A DNA stretch of 64,000 nt from Oceanobacillus halophilus (GCF_003628505.1 NZ_RBZP01000012.1:29778-93777), one strand, 5' to 3'; positions 25,351-35,228 are shown, counted from the first letter of the stretch. The notes: generated by a model not told the origin, from the letters alone. Numbers and translations are program-made.

Positions 25351-26328
25351 TTGAGTAACTTATTTGATGAATTAACAGCAAAAATCTCTGGAAAAAATAA
25401 AAAAATTGTTTTTCCCGAAGGATTAGATGAACGAATCCTGACAGCTGCTGGCAAGCTAAGTGCAGATGGGGTCGTCTTACCTATATTAATAGGAAACAAA
25501 GAAAGCATTGAACAAAAAGCAAAAGAAGTAGGTGCAGATGTTTCTTCTTGTGATATTTTAGATCCAAATGATTATCCAGAATTTGATGCAATGGTGCAAT
25601 CATTTGTAGAACGTCGGAAAGGAAAAGCAACCGAAGAGGATGCACGCAAGATTCTCCTCGACGAAAACTACTTCGGAACCATGCTTGTCTATATGGATAA
25701 AGCAGACGGTCTAGTTAGTGGAGCCGCACATTCAACTGCTGATACAGTACGCCCGGCATTGCAAATAATTAAAACAAATGGCCGAGTGAAAAAGACATCC
25801 GGTGTGTTCGTCATGGTTCGCGAAGATGAAAAATACGTTTTCGCAGATTGTGCCATTAACATCTCTCCAGACAGTCAGGATTTAGCAGAAATAGCCGCAG
25901 AAAGTGCTGTAACTGCTCGCCTATTCGATATCGACCCACGCATTGCGATGCTAAGCTTCTCAACCAAAGGTTCAGCCAAATCACCTGAAACTGAAAAAGT
26001 AGAAGAAGCATTGAAAATTGCCAAAGAAAATGATTCTTCTCTAGTAATAGATGGAGAATTCCAATTCGACGCGGCTATCGTTCCAAGTGTAGCTGAGAAA
26101 AAAGCGCCAAATGCTACAATTAAAGGCGATGCAAATGTATTCATCTTCCCAAGTCTAGAAGCAGGAAACATCGGATACAAAATTGCTCAACGCCTAGGTA
26201 ACTTTGAAGCAGTCGGACCAATCTTACAAGGTTTAAATAAACCAGTAAATGACCTATCACGCGGATGCAGCTCAGAAGACGTATATAAATTAGCACTAAT
26301 TACAGCAGCACAAGCCGTAGGAGAATAA
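25351..26328 (+). CDS. pta: Phosphate acetyltransferase
   Basis: The 325-residue enzyme interconverts acetyl-CoA and acetyl phosphate in overflow metabolism. IVFPEGLDERILTAAGKLS at the N-terminus, ADGLVSGAAHSTADTVRPAL (about 120-139) and LNKPVNDLSRGCSSEDVYKL near the C-terminus are diagnostic. The start is the TTG at 25351, eight bases after TTGGAGG; the frame upstream overlaps the ribosome site. A terminator follows directly, then a 21-bp tandem array. No CRE box was found by eye upstream. Confidence 0.96.
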   Translation: MSNLFDELTAKISGKNKKIVFPEGLDERILTAAGKLSADGVVLPILIGNKESIEQKAKEVGADVSSCDILDPNDYPEFDAMVQSFVERRKGKATEEDARKILLDENYFGTMLVYMDKADGLVSGAAHSTADTVRPALQIIKTNGRVKKTSGVFVMVREDEKYVFADCAINISPDSQDLAEIAAESAVTARLFDIDPRIAMLSFSTKGSAKSPETEKVEEALKIAKENDSSLVIDGEFQFDAAIVPSVAEKKAPNATIKGDANVFIFPSLEAGNIGYKIAQRLGNFEAVGPILQGLNKPVNDLSRGCSSEDVYKLALITAAQAVGE

Positions 26329-26334
26329 ATGATA

Positions 26335-26374
26335 AAAAGCTTGCAGCGGAAATTAACCGCTGCAGGCTTTTTTT
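26335..26374 (+). terminator. Intrinsic terminator after pta
   Basis: AAAGCTTGCAGCGG pairs with CCGCTGCAGGCTTT with one mismatch, followed by a T-run. It precedes tandem array B. Confidence 0.9.
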
Positions 26375-26399
26375 GTGAGTTGGTGGGAGGTAGTGAGAG

Positions 26400-26750
26400 C
26401 AGGGCGGTTGATAGAAGGGTAGGGGCGGTTGATAGGAAGGGTGAGGCGGTTGATAGGAAGGGTGAGGCGGTTGATAGGAAGGGTGAGGCGGTTGATAGGA
26501 AGGGTGAGGCGGTTGATAGGAAGGGTGAGGCGGTTGATAGGAGAAGCGGGGCGGTTGATAGGAGAAGCGGGGCGGTTGATAGGAGAAGCGGGGCGGTTGA
26601 TAGGAGAAGCGGGGCGGTTGATAGAAGAAGCGGGGCGGTTGATAGGAGAGGCGGGGCGGTTGATAGGAGAAGCGGGGCGGTTGATAGAAGCACCGAGACG
26701 GCCGATAGAAGCCCAAAGACGATCGATAGAAGCCCCAAGAAAATCAATCT
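26400..26750 (+). repeat. Tandem array B, 21-bp unit, 14 good plus 3 decayed copies
   Basis: The unit is GGCGGTTGATAGGA plus seven bases. One block carries AGGGTGA and the next GAAGCGG, so the array is two homogenised sub-arrays. The 3' end decays through GACGGCCGATAGAAG and GACGATCGATAGAAG. Because 21 is a multiple of three, several frames on both strands stay open as heptapeptide repeats. None has a ribosome site, so I treat it as non-coding. It follows the pta terminator by about 25 bp. Confidence 0.95.
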
Positions 26751-26841
26751 ACCTTCACCATCCCCCCCACCGTACAACCCAACAAAAGGGGCCACGAGTT
26801 CCTAGAAAACCCTCATGACCCCATATACTTTAACATCACCC

Positions 26842-27696
26842 CTAACCCAAAATCTCCGTAATAATCTCATTCCGTTTTAACATCTGCTTGTATCTCTTTT
26901 CGAAAACCTCTTTTTCGTTATCAGAAAAATCAGTATTCACTATTTCCTCGTTGAAATCACCGAGGGTTTGATATACTCGCTTTTTCATATCTTCTACGGC
27001 TAAGCTCACACCTAACAGGTCGGATAGGGAGCCCATGACTTCCGGTTGAACTTCTGGAAAGGTAAATTTGGTTTGCTCATCTTTTTTACTGAGCTGATAA
27101 AAGTCACGTATGAGGCTGGCGCGTTCAAAACTGTTTCCTTCAATATCCAAGTATATTTGTACGGCGGCACCATCTTTGACTCTGCGCTGGGAGATTCCGG
27201 CGAATTTTCGGCCATCTATACTAAGGTCATAATCTCCAGGACAATAGGAATGAACGATTTCATATGCTTTGATTTCATTCGTTAAGTTTCGCAGCATGTA
27301 TTGTACAAAGCTAACCATGGCTTCATAACAATCATGGATGGATAGTTCATGAACACCTGGGATAACAAGCGAGATATTTAGGACGCCACCATCTAAAGCG
27401 ACAGCGAGCCCTCCAGAATTCCGGACAACTACCTGATATCCTTTGTCTGCTAAAAAGCGAACACCGTCTTTAATGTACGGCAATCTGGCATCGGGAATCC
27501 CTAACACAATGGTTTTTGGGTGAACCCATAACCTGATGGCTGGGGCCGACTCGCCGTTACTGACTGACATCGCCAGTGCATCATCAACAGCAAAGGAGGT
27601 TAATGCTGTATAAGGTTTATCTAATATATATTTCTCGTCTGAGTGATCCAAATATCTGAACGTTGTGTGACGAATGACTTCTTTCCAATTTTTCAT
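26842..27696 (-). CDS. lipL: Octanoyl-[GcvH]:protein N-octanoyltransferase LipL
   Basis: The 284-residue member of the lipoyl-transferase fold moves octanoyl from GcvH to E2 subunits of 2-oxoacid dehydrogenases by amidotransfer. The nucleophilic cysteine lies in SYCPGDYDLSIDGRKFAGIS (Cys152; LipL of B. subtilis has it near 150). VVVRNSGGLAVALDGGVLNIS is the substrate-pocket block. The gene equals B. subtilis ywfL and sits after pta as there. AGGTGCAAAA precedes the ATG; the gene is convergent with pta. Confidence 0.92.
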   Translation of the reverse strand: MKNWKEVIRHTTFRYLDHSDEKYILDKPYTALTSFAVDDALAMSVSNGESAPAIRLWVHPKTIVLGIPDARLPYIKDGVRFLADKGYQVVVRNSGGLAVALDGGVLNISLVIPGVHELSIHDCYEAMVSFVQYMLRNLTNEIKAYEIVHSYCPGDYDLSIDGRKFAGISQRRVKDGAAVQIYLDIEGNSFERASLIRDFYQLSKKDEQTKFTFPEVQPEVMGSLSDLLGVSLAVEDMKKRVYQTLGDFNEEIVNTDFSDNEKEVFEKRYKQMLKRNEIITEILG

Positions 27697-27873
27697 TTTT
27701 GCACCTAACCCTTTTTAAGACTATTCAGTGACCAACGCTGAGTAAAGAATGTGCGCGTGTTATACAAATTATCTTCCTTTTTTGCATAATCTATCCATCG
27801 CTGAATGGCCACTGCCTCTTTTATTAATTAGCTATCTATTATATAATATAATAAAATTGTCGAAAAGAAACGG

Positions 27874-29202
27874 ATGGAGAAAATGGCATATAAAGATCAG
27901 CAATTATCGGAAGAAAAGGTGTTTAAAGACCCTGTTCACCGCTATGTTCATGTGAGGGACCGGGTGATATGGGATTTGATAGCAACACCGGAATTTCAGC
28001 GACTGCGCCGTATTAAACAACTTGGAACGACGAATTTAACGTTTCATGGGGCGGAACACAGTCGCTTTAATCATTCACTTGGGGTATATGAGATTGTACG
28101 CAGAATATTAAACAACTTTGAGAACCGCCCACACTGGAATAATGAGGAGCGACTGCTCTGTCTGTGTGCGGCGCTTTTGCATGATTTGGGACACGGACCG
28201 TTTTCTCATTCATTTGAAAAAGTGTTTAAACTTGATCATGAATATTTTACCCAACAAATCATTACGGGAGACACGAAAATCAATGAAATATTGGAAAATG
28301 TCAGTCCTGGTTTCTCGCAAAAAGTATCCGATGTTATAGGTAAAACTTACAAGGACAAGCTGGTAGTTAGCTTGATTTCTAGTCAAATTGATGCTGATCG
28401 TATGGATTACCTGCAACGAGATGCTTATTATACAGGGGTTAGCTATGGCCATTTTGATATGGAACGGATACTTCGGGTCATGCGGCCGATAGAAGATCAA
28501 GTCGTGATCAAGTCAACAGGAATGCATGCGGTGGAAGATTACATCATGAGTCGTTATCAAATGTACTGGCAAGTTTATTTCCATCCGGTAACTAGAAGTG
28601 CAGAAGTGATTTTATCGAAAATATTGCACCGAGCAAAAGAATTATATGAATCAAATGATTTTACCTTTAAATTAAAACCGACGCATTTTATTTCTTTCTT
28701 TGAAGGCAAAGTAAAACTGGATGAATATTTGAAACTAGATGAATCCATTGTTCATTATTATTTCCAGCTTTGGCAAGAAGAACAAGATGACATTTTGAGC
28801 GATTTATGCGAACGATTTATGAATCGCAGGTTATTTAAATATGTGGAATTTAACCCTAATCTGCAAATGAAAGAGTGGATGGAACTGTATCAATTGTTTA
28901 TGGATGCAGGAATTAATCCGGAATATTATTTAGTTGTTGATTCTTCATCGGACCTTCCATATGACTTTTATCGTCCAGGGGAGGAAGAAGAACGTTTGCC
29001 GATTCATTTATTGATGCCAGATGACTCTTTAAAGGAGCTGTCCAGGCATTCGGATATTGTAGAAGCAATATCCGGAAAAAAACGAACGGATCACAAGTTA
29101 TATTTTCCAAAAGACCGCTTAGATAAACTGGAGGACAAGACAACGAAGAAACGAATAAAAGAAATTCTATATGGCCAAGGAGATGTAAAAAATGTTAGGT
29201 AA
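27874..29202 (+). CDS. ywfO: HD-domain phosphohydrolase YwfO
   Basis: The 442-residue protein has an N-terminal HD domain: RFNHSLGVYE (His67), then HDLGHGPFSHSFE (His103-Asp104 pair) and DADRMDYLQRDAYYTGVSYG (about 176-195) completing the metal site. The family includes dNTP triphosphohydrolases such as enterococcal and Bacillus SamHD1-like enzymes; substrate here is inferred. Alternative ATGs lie at 27874 and 27883, and neither has a strong ribosome site. It overlaps ywgA by 11 bp, so they are translationally linked. Confidence 0.9.
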   Translation: MEKMAYKDQQLSEEKVFKDPVHRYVHVRDRVIWDLIATPEFQRLRRIKQLGTTNLTFHGAEHSRFNHSLGVYEIVRRILNNFENRPHWNNEERLLCLCAALLHDLGHGPFSHSFEKVFKLDHEYFTQQIITGDTKINEILENVSPGFSQKVSDVIGKTYKDKLVVSLISSQIDADRMDYLQRDAYYTGVSYGHFDMERILRVMRPIEDQVVIKSTGMHAVEDYIMSRYQMYWQVYFHPVTRSAEVILSKILHRAKELYESNDFTFKLKPTHFISFFEGKVKLDEYLKLDESIVHYYFQLWQEEQDDILSDLCERFMNRRLFKYVEFNPNLQMKEWMELYQLFMDAGINPEYYLVVDSSSDLPYDFYRPGEEEERLPIHLLMPDDSLKELSRHSDIVEAISGKKRTDHKLYFPKDRLDKLEDKTTKKRIKEILYGQGDVKNVR

Positions 29203-29683
29203 TCATGCGAAATTAATGCAGTTTTTTTCAATGGCCGAGAACGTAACCGGACGTAAGAAATTGCAAAAAATGATTTATATCTTACAGAAATGCAATATTC
29301 CATTTGAGGAAAAATATCAATTTCATTTTTATGGTCCTTATTCCGAGGAGTTAACATTACGAGTAGAAGAACTTTGTAATCTAGGTTTTCTGAATGAAGT
29401 GAAAGAAGACAGAAGCAATTATTATCAATACAATTATACCATCACCTCAGACGGAAAAGACTTTCTGCAGCAATTTGCATTAGACATGCCTGAATACGGA
29501 GACAAGGTAGAAAAATTGAAAACCAAAAGCTCCCGATTCCTGGAATTAGTCGCAACCATGCTTTACTTCGATGATTTGCCAATAGAAGAAACAATAGAAA
29601 AAGTGCATACCGTAAAACCAAAACAAAATTATAGTGATGAAGAAATCGAAGAAGCCATACACTTTATAAACGAGCTTAAATAG
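29192..29683 (+). CDS. ywgA: YwgA-family protein
   Basis: The 163-residue soluble protein starts MLGNHAKLMQFFSMAENVTG and continues RKKLQKMIYILQKCNIPFEE, followed by FHFYGPYSEELTLRVEELCN. This winged-helix-like layout also occurs in antitoxin SocA/Panacea-type proteins, which is a distant resemblance only. Function is unknown. AAGGAGATG with good spacing defines the start inside the ywfO tail. The downstream gap holds one arm of the hairpin repeat. Confidence 0.85.
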   Translation: MLGNHAKLMQFFSMAENVTGRKKLQKMIYILQKCNIPFEEKYQFHFYGPYSEELTLRVEELCNLGFLNEVKEDRSNYYQYNYTITSDGKDFLQQFALDMPEYGDKVEKLKTKSSRFLELVATMLYFDDLPIEETIEKVHTVKPKQNYSDEEIEEAIHFINELK

Positions 29684-29749
29684 GTTATCTAGTTCAGATT
29701 GGATATCATGCACGTCATAAACTAAATGAAAAAAATTAAAGTACAACAT

Positions 29750-29772
29750 AAGCGTAGTGTATTTCCGTAGCG
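29750..29772 (+). repeat. Solo arm of the intergenic hairpin repeat
   Basis: AAGCGTAGTGTATTTCCGTA followed by GCG is identical to the right arm of the full element ending at 60860. The rest of the element is absent. Confidence 0.65.
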
Positions 29773-29932
29773 AATAAACGTACTAAATTTCTTTGTTAAA
29801 TGGATAGTTAACTAAGTCTATATCTATATATTTTTCACCTTACAACAGAACAGTTTAATCGTAACCAAGTATGATTTCTGGTAAAATTAGTAAAAATGGA
29901 AGATGAGGTCTTATAGAAAGGAGAGGAATCTG

Positions 29933-30439
29933 GTGAGTGAGAAGGATAAAAAGAATTCTTTTACGATAATTAAAGATGACTCTACAGACGGTCACGGTGG
30001 ATATGGTTCGGGTGTAATTAGCTTGGAAAATATGTCTTCCGTCATTGTTGATCCAAATGAAAATGAAGCGTATGTCGATATGGATGCTATGCATGCACGA
30101 AGTAAAGTAGAACGCCGTGTAAAGTGGATTCATAACAAAGACGAGGTTCCAAACGGAAAATTATATTGGATCGTATGGGTGAACGTCGAGCGAAATGAGA
30201 ATGGCAAATTTTATAGTGGCGTAGCTGGAAGTGAAATTCGAGTTGATCGTGAAATCAAACGAGCGTACAAGTCGATGCCGGAACATATTAAACATATGGA
30301 ACAATCGTTAAAAGGCAAGGTTATTGTCGACCATATGGATGATCACTCGAAAAAATTATTGAAAGACTATTTAATCGAATTTGATGAGAACATGTGGAAT
30401 AATTCTACAGATGAACTAAAAAATGCACTTTCAGAGTAA
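29933..30439 (+). CDS. ywhD: YwhD-family protein
   Basis: The 168-residue soluble protein contains SFTIIKDDSTDGHGGYGSG, NEAYVDMDAMHARSKVER and GKLYWIVWVNVERNENGKFY, which match YwhD of Bacillaceae. No function is established. GTG 29933 is chosen because AAAGGAGAGG lies directly upstream; the ten-residue extension reads through that site. It is followed by a strong terminator shared with the convergent penicillin-binding protein gene. Confidence 0.86.
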   Translation: MSEKDKKNSFTIIKDDSTDGHGGYGSGVISLENMSSVIVDPNENEAYVDMDAMHARSKVERRVKWIHNKDEVPNGKLYWIVWVNVERNENGKFYSGVAGSEIRVDREIKRAYKSMPEHIKHMEQSLKGKVIVDHMDDHSKKLLKDYLIEFDENMWNNSTDELKNALSE

Positions 30440-30558
30440 AGACAAATAGAGAATATGAATAATTTGTGAACGAATCATGAACAATTATAATAAATGTTGT
30501 ACTTTACATCGGAAGTTTGTAAAATATGGATACATGGACAAACATGTATTACTAGGAC

Positions 30559-30602
30559 AAAAAGAAGCCGACAATCCAAAAGGTGATTGTCGGCTTCTTT
30601 TT
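30559..30602. terminator. Bidirectional terminator between ywhD and pbpG
   Basis: An 18-bp perfect stem (GAAGCCGACAATC core) with an eight-base loop. A-runs on one arm and T-runs on the other suit both convergent genes. Confidence 0.93.
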
Positions 30603-30640
30603 GCTTATTATTCTATTACAAGCTTATAAATCTAAAGATA

Positions 30641-32680
30641 TTAGTCACCAAAAAAGGAATCAAAGAAACGTTCGATGGTCCCTTTGTCATCTTCCTTATC
30701 ATCTGATTCATCTCCATGGAAATGCTTGGTGCAATAAGAGGTGGGCTCTGAACCCTCCTCAAAATACATGACCCTGCTAACCTCACAATAAGGAGTGGCT
30801 AGATCTCCAGTCTCCGGATCAACGGCTACGCCAACGACACCTGGTGGCACCTTAAATGGTTCCTGTGGCAATTCTTCGTGGGCTTTTTCCATAAAAGAGG
30901 CCCATATTTCTTTGGGATACCCTTTTTCTGCTACTACTTGCATCGTTCGATTATCATCATACCCAGCCCAAACCCCTGTAACAAGCTGTGGACTAAAACC
31001 TACCATCCAACTGTCTGAACTGGTTGTTCCAGATTTGCCTGCGTACGTTCGAGTTAATTCATCTGCTATAGGTGCTCCAGTGACGGATGTATAACCGTCC
31101 AGCATTCGGTCAAACATGCCTGTCATTAAATCCGATAAGATAAATGTTTGCTGTGGATCAAGAACTAATTCGCCGTTTTCCTTCGGTCGTTCATAGACGG
31201 TTCGATCATTTCGGTCGATTATCTTTTCGATGGCGTACCCATCAATTTGATGCCCGCCATTAGCAATCATTCCGTATCCTGTAACCATCTCCTTTACCGT
31301 AACAGATGCTGTTCCGAGTGCTAAGGATGGAACGGCAGGCAAGTCCCCATGTATTCCGAACTTTCTCGCTGCTTTCACAAGTCTTTCTGGGGTGAGAAAC
31401 ATGTTTGTTTTTACAGCATAAATATTATCAGAAAGTGCCAGTGCTTGTGCTAGAGAAATTGATTCATAGGCATAATAGTCATTAAAGTTACTAGGCTGAT
31501 AAACCTTTCCTTCTTCTAATTCAAATACAGTTGGCTTACTAGCTAACATCGTTGTCGCTGTATAGCCATTTTCTAGTGCTGCGTAGTATAAGAAAGGTTT
31601 AAATGTGGAACCGGCCATACGTCTAGCGGACATCGCTCGGTTAAAGGGACTTTTCTCATAATTGCGTCCACCAACTAAGGCTTTAATCGCACCGGTATTT
31701 GGCTCCATCGACATGGCACCAATTTGCATGTCCGTTGTTTCCGGTATGGTCGATGAAATGAAATCTTCTAGACTTGTTTGCTTATCCGCATTTAATGTTG
31801 TGAAAATCTGATAACCACCAGACCGGACACTTTCTTCATCCAAATCTAAAATATTGGAAGCTTCTTTTAAAACGACATCTTGAAAATAGGGCCCAATAGA
31901 ATTCTTATTTTCCCGTTTCTTTTCTGAGTAGGTAAGCTCTGTATTCGAGGCAACCTTAAATTCTTCCTCTGTAATCATGTCATTTTCCAGCATTAGACTT
32001 AATATTCGTTTTTGTCGATGGTCGGCATTTTCTTTGTTGTTTAATGGTGAGTAATAGGTGGCGCCTTTTGGTACGCCTGCTAGCATGGAGGCTTCAGCCA
32101 AATCCAGTTCACCAGCTGATTTATCAAAAAAGTATCTGCTGGCAGCTTCAATTCCGTATGCGCCATGTCCATAGTAGATAGAGTTCAAATAACCTTCCAA
32201 TATTTCTGCTTTGGAATAATACATCTCCAGTCGGACGGTGTAAAATGCTTCTTTTATCTTCCTGTCCCAAGTTTTGTCATGGGTTAAATATAGGTTCCGT
32301 GCAAGTTGCTGTGTTAAGGTACTAGCTCCTTCAGAAAGCGACAGCGTTTTTATATTTTTAAGAACAGCACCAGCAATACGTTTCAGGTCAAAGCCAAAAT
32401 GGTCACGAAAATGCTGGTCCTCGATAATTAATGTGGCGTCAATAATGTAAGGCGACATATCCTCTAAATCCACCCAATATCGATTCTCAACACCACGCTC
32501 CTCCCCAATCACCTGATTGGAGTCACTATAGTAAATCGTATTCTCCTCGTTTGTCAGAGGAGGTGGTCCTAACATAAAACTGACAAAATAAATCCCCAAC
32601 AAAGAAATAAATGCTAATCCAATAAGTCCTAGCACAGCTTTTCCTATTAATCGATACTTTTTAAATCTCCTCTTTTTCAT
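30641..32680 (-). CDS. pbpG: Class A penicillin-binding protein (PbpG/YwhE type)
   Basis: The 679-residue bifunctional peptidoglycan synthase has an N-terminal basic tail and membrane anchor (about 10-40). The GT51 glycosyltransferase domain carries EDQHFRDHFGFDLKR and EGASTLTQQLARNLYL. The transpeptidase domain carries AGSTFKPF (SxxK), SDN and KSGTT motifs. The C-terminus ends in an acidic/Lys tail. Position between ywhD and speE matches B. subtilis pbpG (ywhE, PBP2d), which acts in spore peptidoglycan. The frame stays open 80 codons further upstream, but the MKKRRFKKYR start at 32680 follows a GGGG site and is the natural N-terminus. Confidence 0.93.
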   Translation of the reverse strand: MKKRRFKKYRLIGKAVLGLIGLAFISLLGIYFVSFMLGPPPLTNEENTIYYSDSNQVIGEERGVENRYWVDLEDMSPYIIDATLIIEDQHFRDHFGFDLKRIAGAVLKNIKTLSLSEGASTLTQQLARNLYLTHDKTWDRKIKEAFYTVRLEMYYSKAEILEGYLNSIYYGHGAYGIEAASRYFFDKSAGELDLAEASMLAGVPKGATYYSPLNNKENADHRQKRILSLMLENDMITEEEFKVASNTELTYSEKKRENKNSIGPYFQDVVLKEASNILDLDEESVRSGGYQIFTTLNADKQTSLEDFISSTIPETTDMQIGAMSMEPNTGAIKALVGGRNYEKSPFNRAMSARRMAGSTFKPFLYYAALENGYTATTMLASKPTVFELEEGKVYQPSNFNDYYAYESISLAQALALSDNIYAVKTNMFLTPERLVKAARKFGIHGDLPAVPSLALGTASVTVKEMVTGYGMIANGGHQIDGYAIEKIIDRNDRTVYERPKENGELVLDPQQTFILSDLMTGMFDRMLDGYTSVTGAPIADELTRTYAGKSGTTSSDSWMVGFSPQLVTGVWAGYDDNRTMQVVAEKGYPKEIWASFMEKAHEELPQEPFKVPPGVVGVAVDPETGDLATPYCEVSRVMYFEEGSEPTSYCTKHFHGDESDDKEDDKGTIERFFDSFFGD

Positions 32681-32752
32681 CTCATTAACCCCATAAATAA
32701 TGATATACGTGTGTGTATTACTACCATTATGGGAAAAGATATAAACAAATAA

Positions 32753-32900
32753 ACATGAAAAAGCTGGAGAGAGTGGGCAGAAGACTGATATCTGGAATGC
32801 AGGGAGAAAACGTGTAGGCGAATTCAGATGGAGGCGGGAGCTGCTAATTGGAGCGAGAAGATGAATAGAGGAAGCGAGGACCGATAAATCCGAACGTGGA
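32753..32900. repeat. Possible decayed 20-21-bp array
   Basis: A purine-rich stretch between pbpG and speE has GCG triplets spaced 16, 19 and 21 bp (from about 32817). Bodies such as GCGAGAAGATGAATAGAGGA and GCGAGGACCGATAAATCC recall the 21-bp unit of array B. It is too divergent to be certain. Otherwise this 328-bp divergent gap should hold the promoters of both genes. Confidence 0.35.
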
Positions 32901-33008
32901 CTAGACTGGTTTTCTTTCAAAAAAAAGCTTGTATTTTTTCAGAATTTCTATATAATCAACCTGTTTAAGGAAGCCGATTTAAATACATACAAGGAGATGG
33001 ATGGGCCA

Positions 33009-33836
33009 ATGAGCATTTGGTTTACAGAGAAACAGACAGAGAATTTTGGGATTACGGCAAAGGTAAAACAGACCTATGTCGCTGAACAAACGGATTTTCA
33101 GGAATTGCAATTGGTGGAAACGGAAGAATGGGGAAACATGCTGATCCTTGATGATATGGTGATGACAACAGAGAAGGATGAATTTGTATACCACGAAATG
33201 CTCGCCCATGTTCCACTTTTTACGCATCCAAATCCAAAAGATGTTCTGATTGTTGGTGGAGGGGATGGTGGAGTCATTCGCGAAGTCCTAAAGCATGAGT
33301 CTGTTGAGAAAGTTACGCTTGTGGAGATTGATGGTAAGGTCATTGATTATTCCAAAAAGTACTTGCCGAAAATTGCGAGTGGATTTGATAATGAACGGGT
33401 GGAAGTAAAGGTGGAGGATGGATTTATGTATATCGCTAATAGCGAGAAAGCCTTTGATGTGATTATGGTCGATTCCACCGAACCCGTCGGACCAGCGGTA
33501 AATTTATTTAGTCAAGGTTTTTATGCGGGGATTTCTAAAGCATTAAAAGATGATGGTGTATTTGTTGCGCAAACCGATAACCCTTGGTTCAAAGCTGACT
33601 TGATTAAACAGGTGTATCAGGATGTGCAGCAGATTTTCCCTGTGACCCGTTTATATACGGCAAATATTCCAACATACCCTAGTGGTTTATGGACTTTTAC
33701 ATTGGGGAGTAAGGTCCATGATCCGAAAAAAGTGAAGGCAGAACGCTTTCCTGATATGGAATCAAAGTATTACACGCCAGATATTCACTTCGCTTCATTT
33801 GTTTTGCCGAAATTTGTGAAAGACTTGACGGAGTAA
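33009..33836 (+). CDS. speE: Spermidine synthase
   Basis: The 275-residue aminopropyltransferase uses decarboxylated SAM and putrescine. [18 protein letters not shown] (about 79-96) is the nucleotide-binding loop, and [16 protein letters not shown] holds the catalytic Asp. ATG 33009 gives [14 protein letters not shown], the expected N-terminus; ATG 32997 abuts the AAGGAG site and cannot use it. speB follows 14 bp later, forming the speEB operon that makes spermidine via agmatine. Confidence 0.95.
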   Translation: MSIWFTEKQTENFGITAKVKQTYVAEQTDFQELQLVETEEWGNMLILDDMVMTTEKDEFVYHEMLAHVPLFTHPNPKDVLIVGGGDGGVIREVLKHESVEKVTLVEIDGKVIDYSKKYLPKIASGFDNERVEVKVEDGFMYIANSEKAFDVIMVDSTEPVGPAVNLFSQGFYAGISKALKDDGVFVAQTDNPWFKADLIKQVYQDVQQIFPVTRLYTANIPTYPSGLWTFTLGSKVHDPKKVKAERFPDMESKYYTPDIHFASFVLPKFVKDLTE

Positions 33837-33850
33837 GGGGAGACGTAACG

Positions 33851-34723
33851 ATGAGATTTGATGAAGCCTACTCAGGTAAAGTTTTTATCATGTCAGGATC
33901 TGAATTTGAAAAAGCAAAAGCGGTTATCTACGGAATGCCTATGGACTGGACGGTGAGCTTTCGACCGGGCTCTCGCTTCGGTCCGGGCCGTATCCGTGAA
34001 GCTTCCCTTGGCCTGGAAGAATATAGTCCTTACTTGGACAAGCATTTGGAGGAAATGGACTTTTTTGATGCAGGAGATATCCCTCTGCCATTCGGTAATC
34101 CCGCAAGAAGCTTGGATATGATTGAGGAATATATCGAAAAACTCTTGGAGAATGGAAAATTCCCACTAGGGCTGGGCGGGGAGCATCTTGTTACATGGCC
34201 GATTGTCCAAGCTATGTATAAGAAATACCCAGATATGGCGCTCATTCACATCGATGCGCATGCAGATTTGCGGGAAGAATATGAAGGAGAATCACTTTCC
34301 CATTCAACACCTATCAGAAAAATTTGCGGTTTAATCGGACCGGAAAATGTCTATTCATTCGGAATTCGTTCAGGCATGCGTGAAGAATTCCAATTTGCAA
34401 AAGAAAGTGGCATGCACATGTCGAAGTTTGAGGTTGCTCAACCATTGAAGAAGATACTTCCTCACTTATCGGGTAGAAAAATATATGTCACGATTGATAT
34501 TGATGTCTTGGAACCAGCCTATGCGCCCGGTACCGGAACGGCCGAAGCTGGAGGAAACACCTCAAACGAATTATTGCAAGCAATCCAAATGATTGCAGAG
34601 TCAGATTTACATATTATTGGTTCCGATTTAGTAGAAGTTGCACCAGCATATGACCACTCCGAAAAAACAGCCATTGCAGCAAGTAAATTTGTAAGAGAGA
34701 TGTTGTTGGGGTGGGTGAAGTAG
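33851..34723 (+). CDS. speB: Agmatinase
   Basis: The 290-residue ureohydrolase hydrolyses agmatine to putrescine and urea. Mn-binding motifs are GGEHLVTWP (about 114-122), HIDAHADLREEYE (about 132-144) and TIDIDVLEPAYAPGTG (about 216-231). Its product feeds speE, encoded just upstream. No conventional terminator follows; repeat array C starts about 25-60 bp after the stop. Confidence 0.95.
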   Translation: MRFDEAYSGKVFIMSGSEFEKAKAVIYGMPMDWTVSFRPGSRFGPGRIREASLGLEEYSPYLDKHLEEMDFFDAGDIPLPFGNPARSLDMIEEYIEKLLENGKFPLGLGGEHLVTWPIVQAMYKKYPDMALIHIDAHADLREEYEGESLSHSTPIRKICGLIGPENVYSFGIRSGMREEFQFAKESGMHMSKFEVAQPLKKILPHLSGRKIYVTIDIDVLEPAYAPGTGTAEAGGNTSNELLQAIQMIAESDLHIIGSDLVEVAPAYDHSEKTAIAASKFVREMLLGWVK

Positions 34724-34747
34724 TTGGAAGGAGTTTGTGAATTGGGG

Positions 34748-35056
34748 TGAGAGCCTGTTAACCGGGAGAGTGAACGCTTATAAAGGAGAGGAGCGCCTAT
34801 AAACCGGGAGTGAGCGCCTATAAAAGTAGAGGAGCGCCTATAAAAGTAGAGGAGCGCCTATAAAAGTAGAGGAGCGCCTATAAAAGTAGAGGAGCGCCTA
34901 TAAAAGTAGAGAAGCGCCTATAAAAGTAGAGGAGCGCCTATAAAAGTAGAGGAGCGCCTATAAAAATAGAGGAACGCCTATAAAATGGAGTGAGCGCCTA
35001 TAAAATGGAGTGAGCGCCTATAAAATGGAGTGAGCGCCTATAAACCGGCAGCGAAC
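34748..35056 (+). repeat. Tandem array C, 20-bp unit, about 13 good copies
   Basis: The same core, GGAGCGCCTATAAA, is followed here by AGTAGA (eight copies) or ATGGAG with TGAGCGCC. The 5' edge has two decayed copies (GAGCCTGTTAAC and GAACGCTTATAAA) and the 3' edge at least two (GAACGCCCATAA, CAGCGCCCACC). It lies between speB and ywiB in speB's orientation. Confidence 0.95.
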
Positions 35057-35228
35057 GCCCATAACCCATAAACCAGCGCCCACCAACAAAAAATCTCTCC
35101 CAATATCCCAGTCCAGCAATCCTAAAAATTAACCGATAACCATAACCCCGTACACTTTCTATTGAAATACCCTACACATTATCGCTATAATAGGCATTAT
35201 ATGATTTTAAGAAGTACGAGGCGATGGA

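Noticed and set aside
26187..26818. Long open frames on both strands through the 21-bp array (heptapeptide repeats)
   Set aside because: A 21-bp period keeps any stop-free frame open. No ribosome site or family match, and several frames are open at once.
32681..32920. 80-codon N-terminal extension of PbpG
   Set aside because: It runs through the spacer and a possible decayed repeat, and lacks a ribosome site; the basic MKKRRFKK N-terminus is normal for the family.
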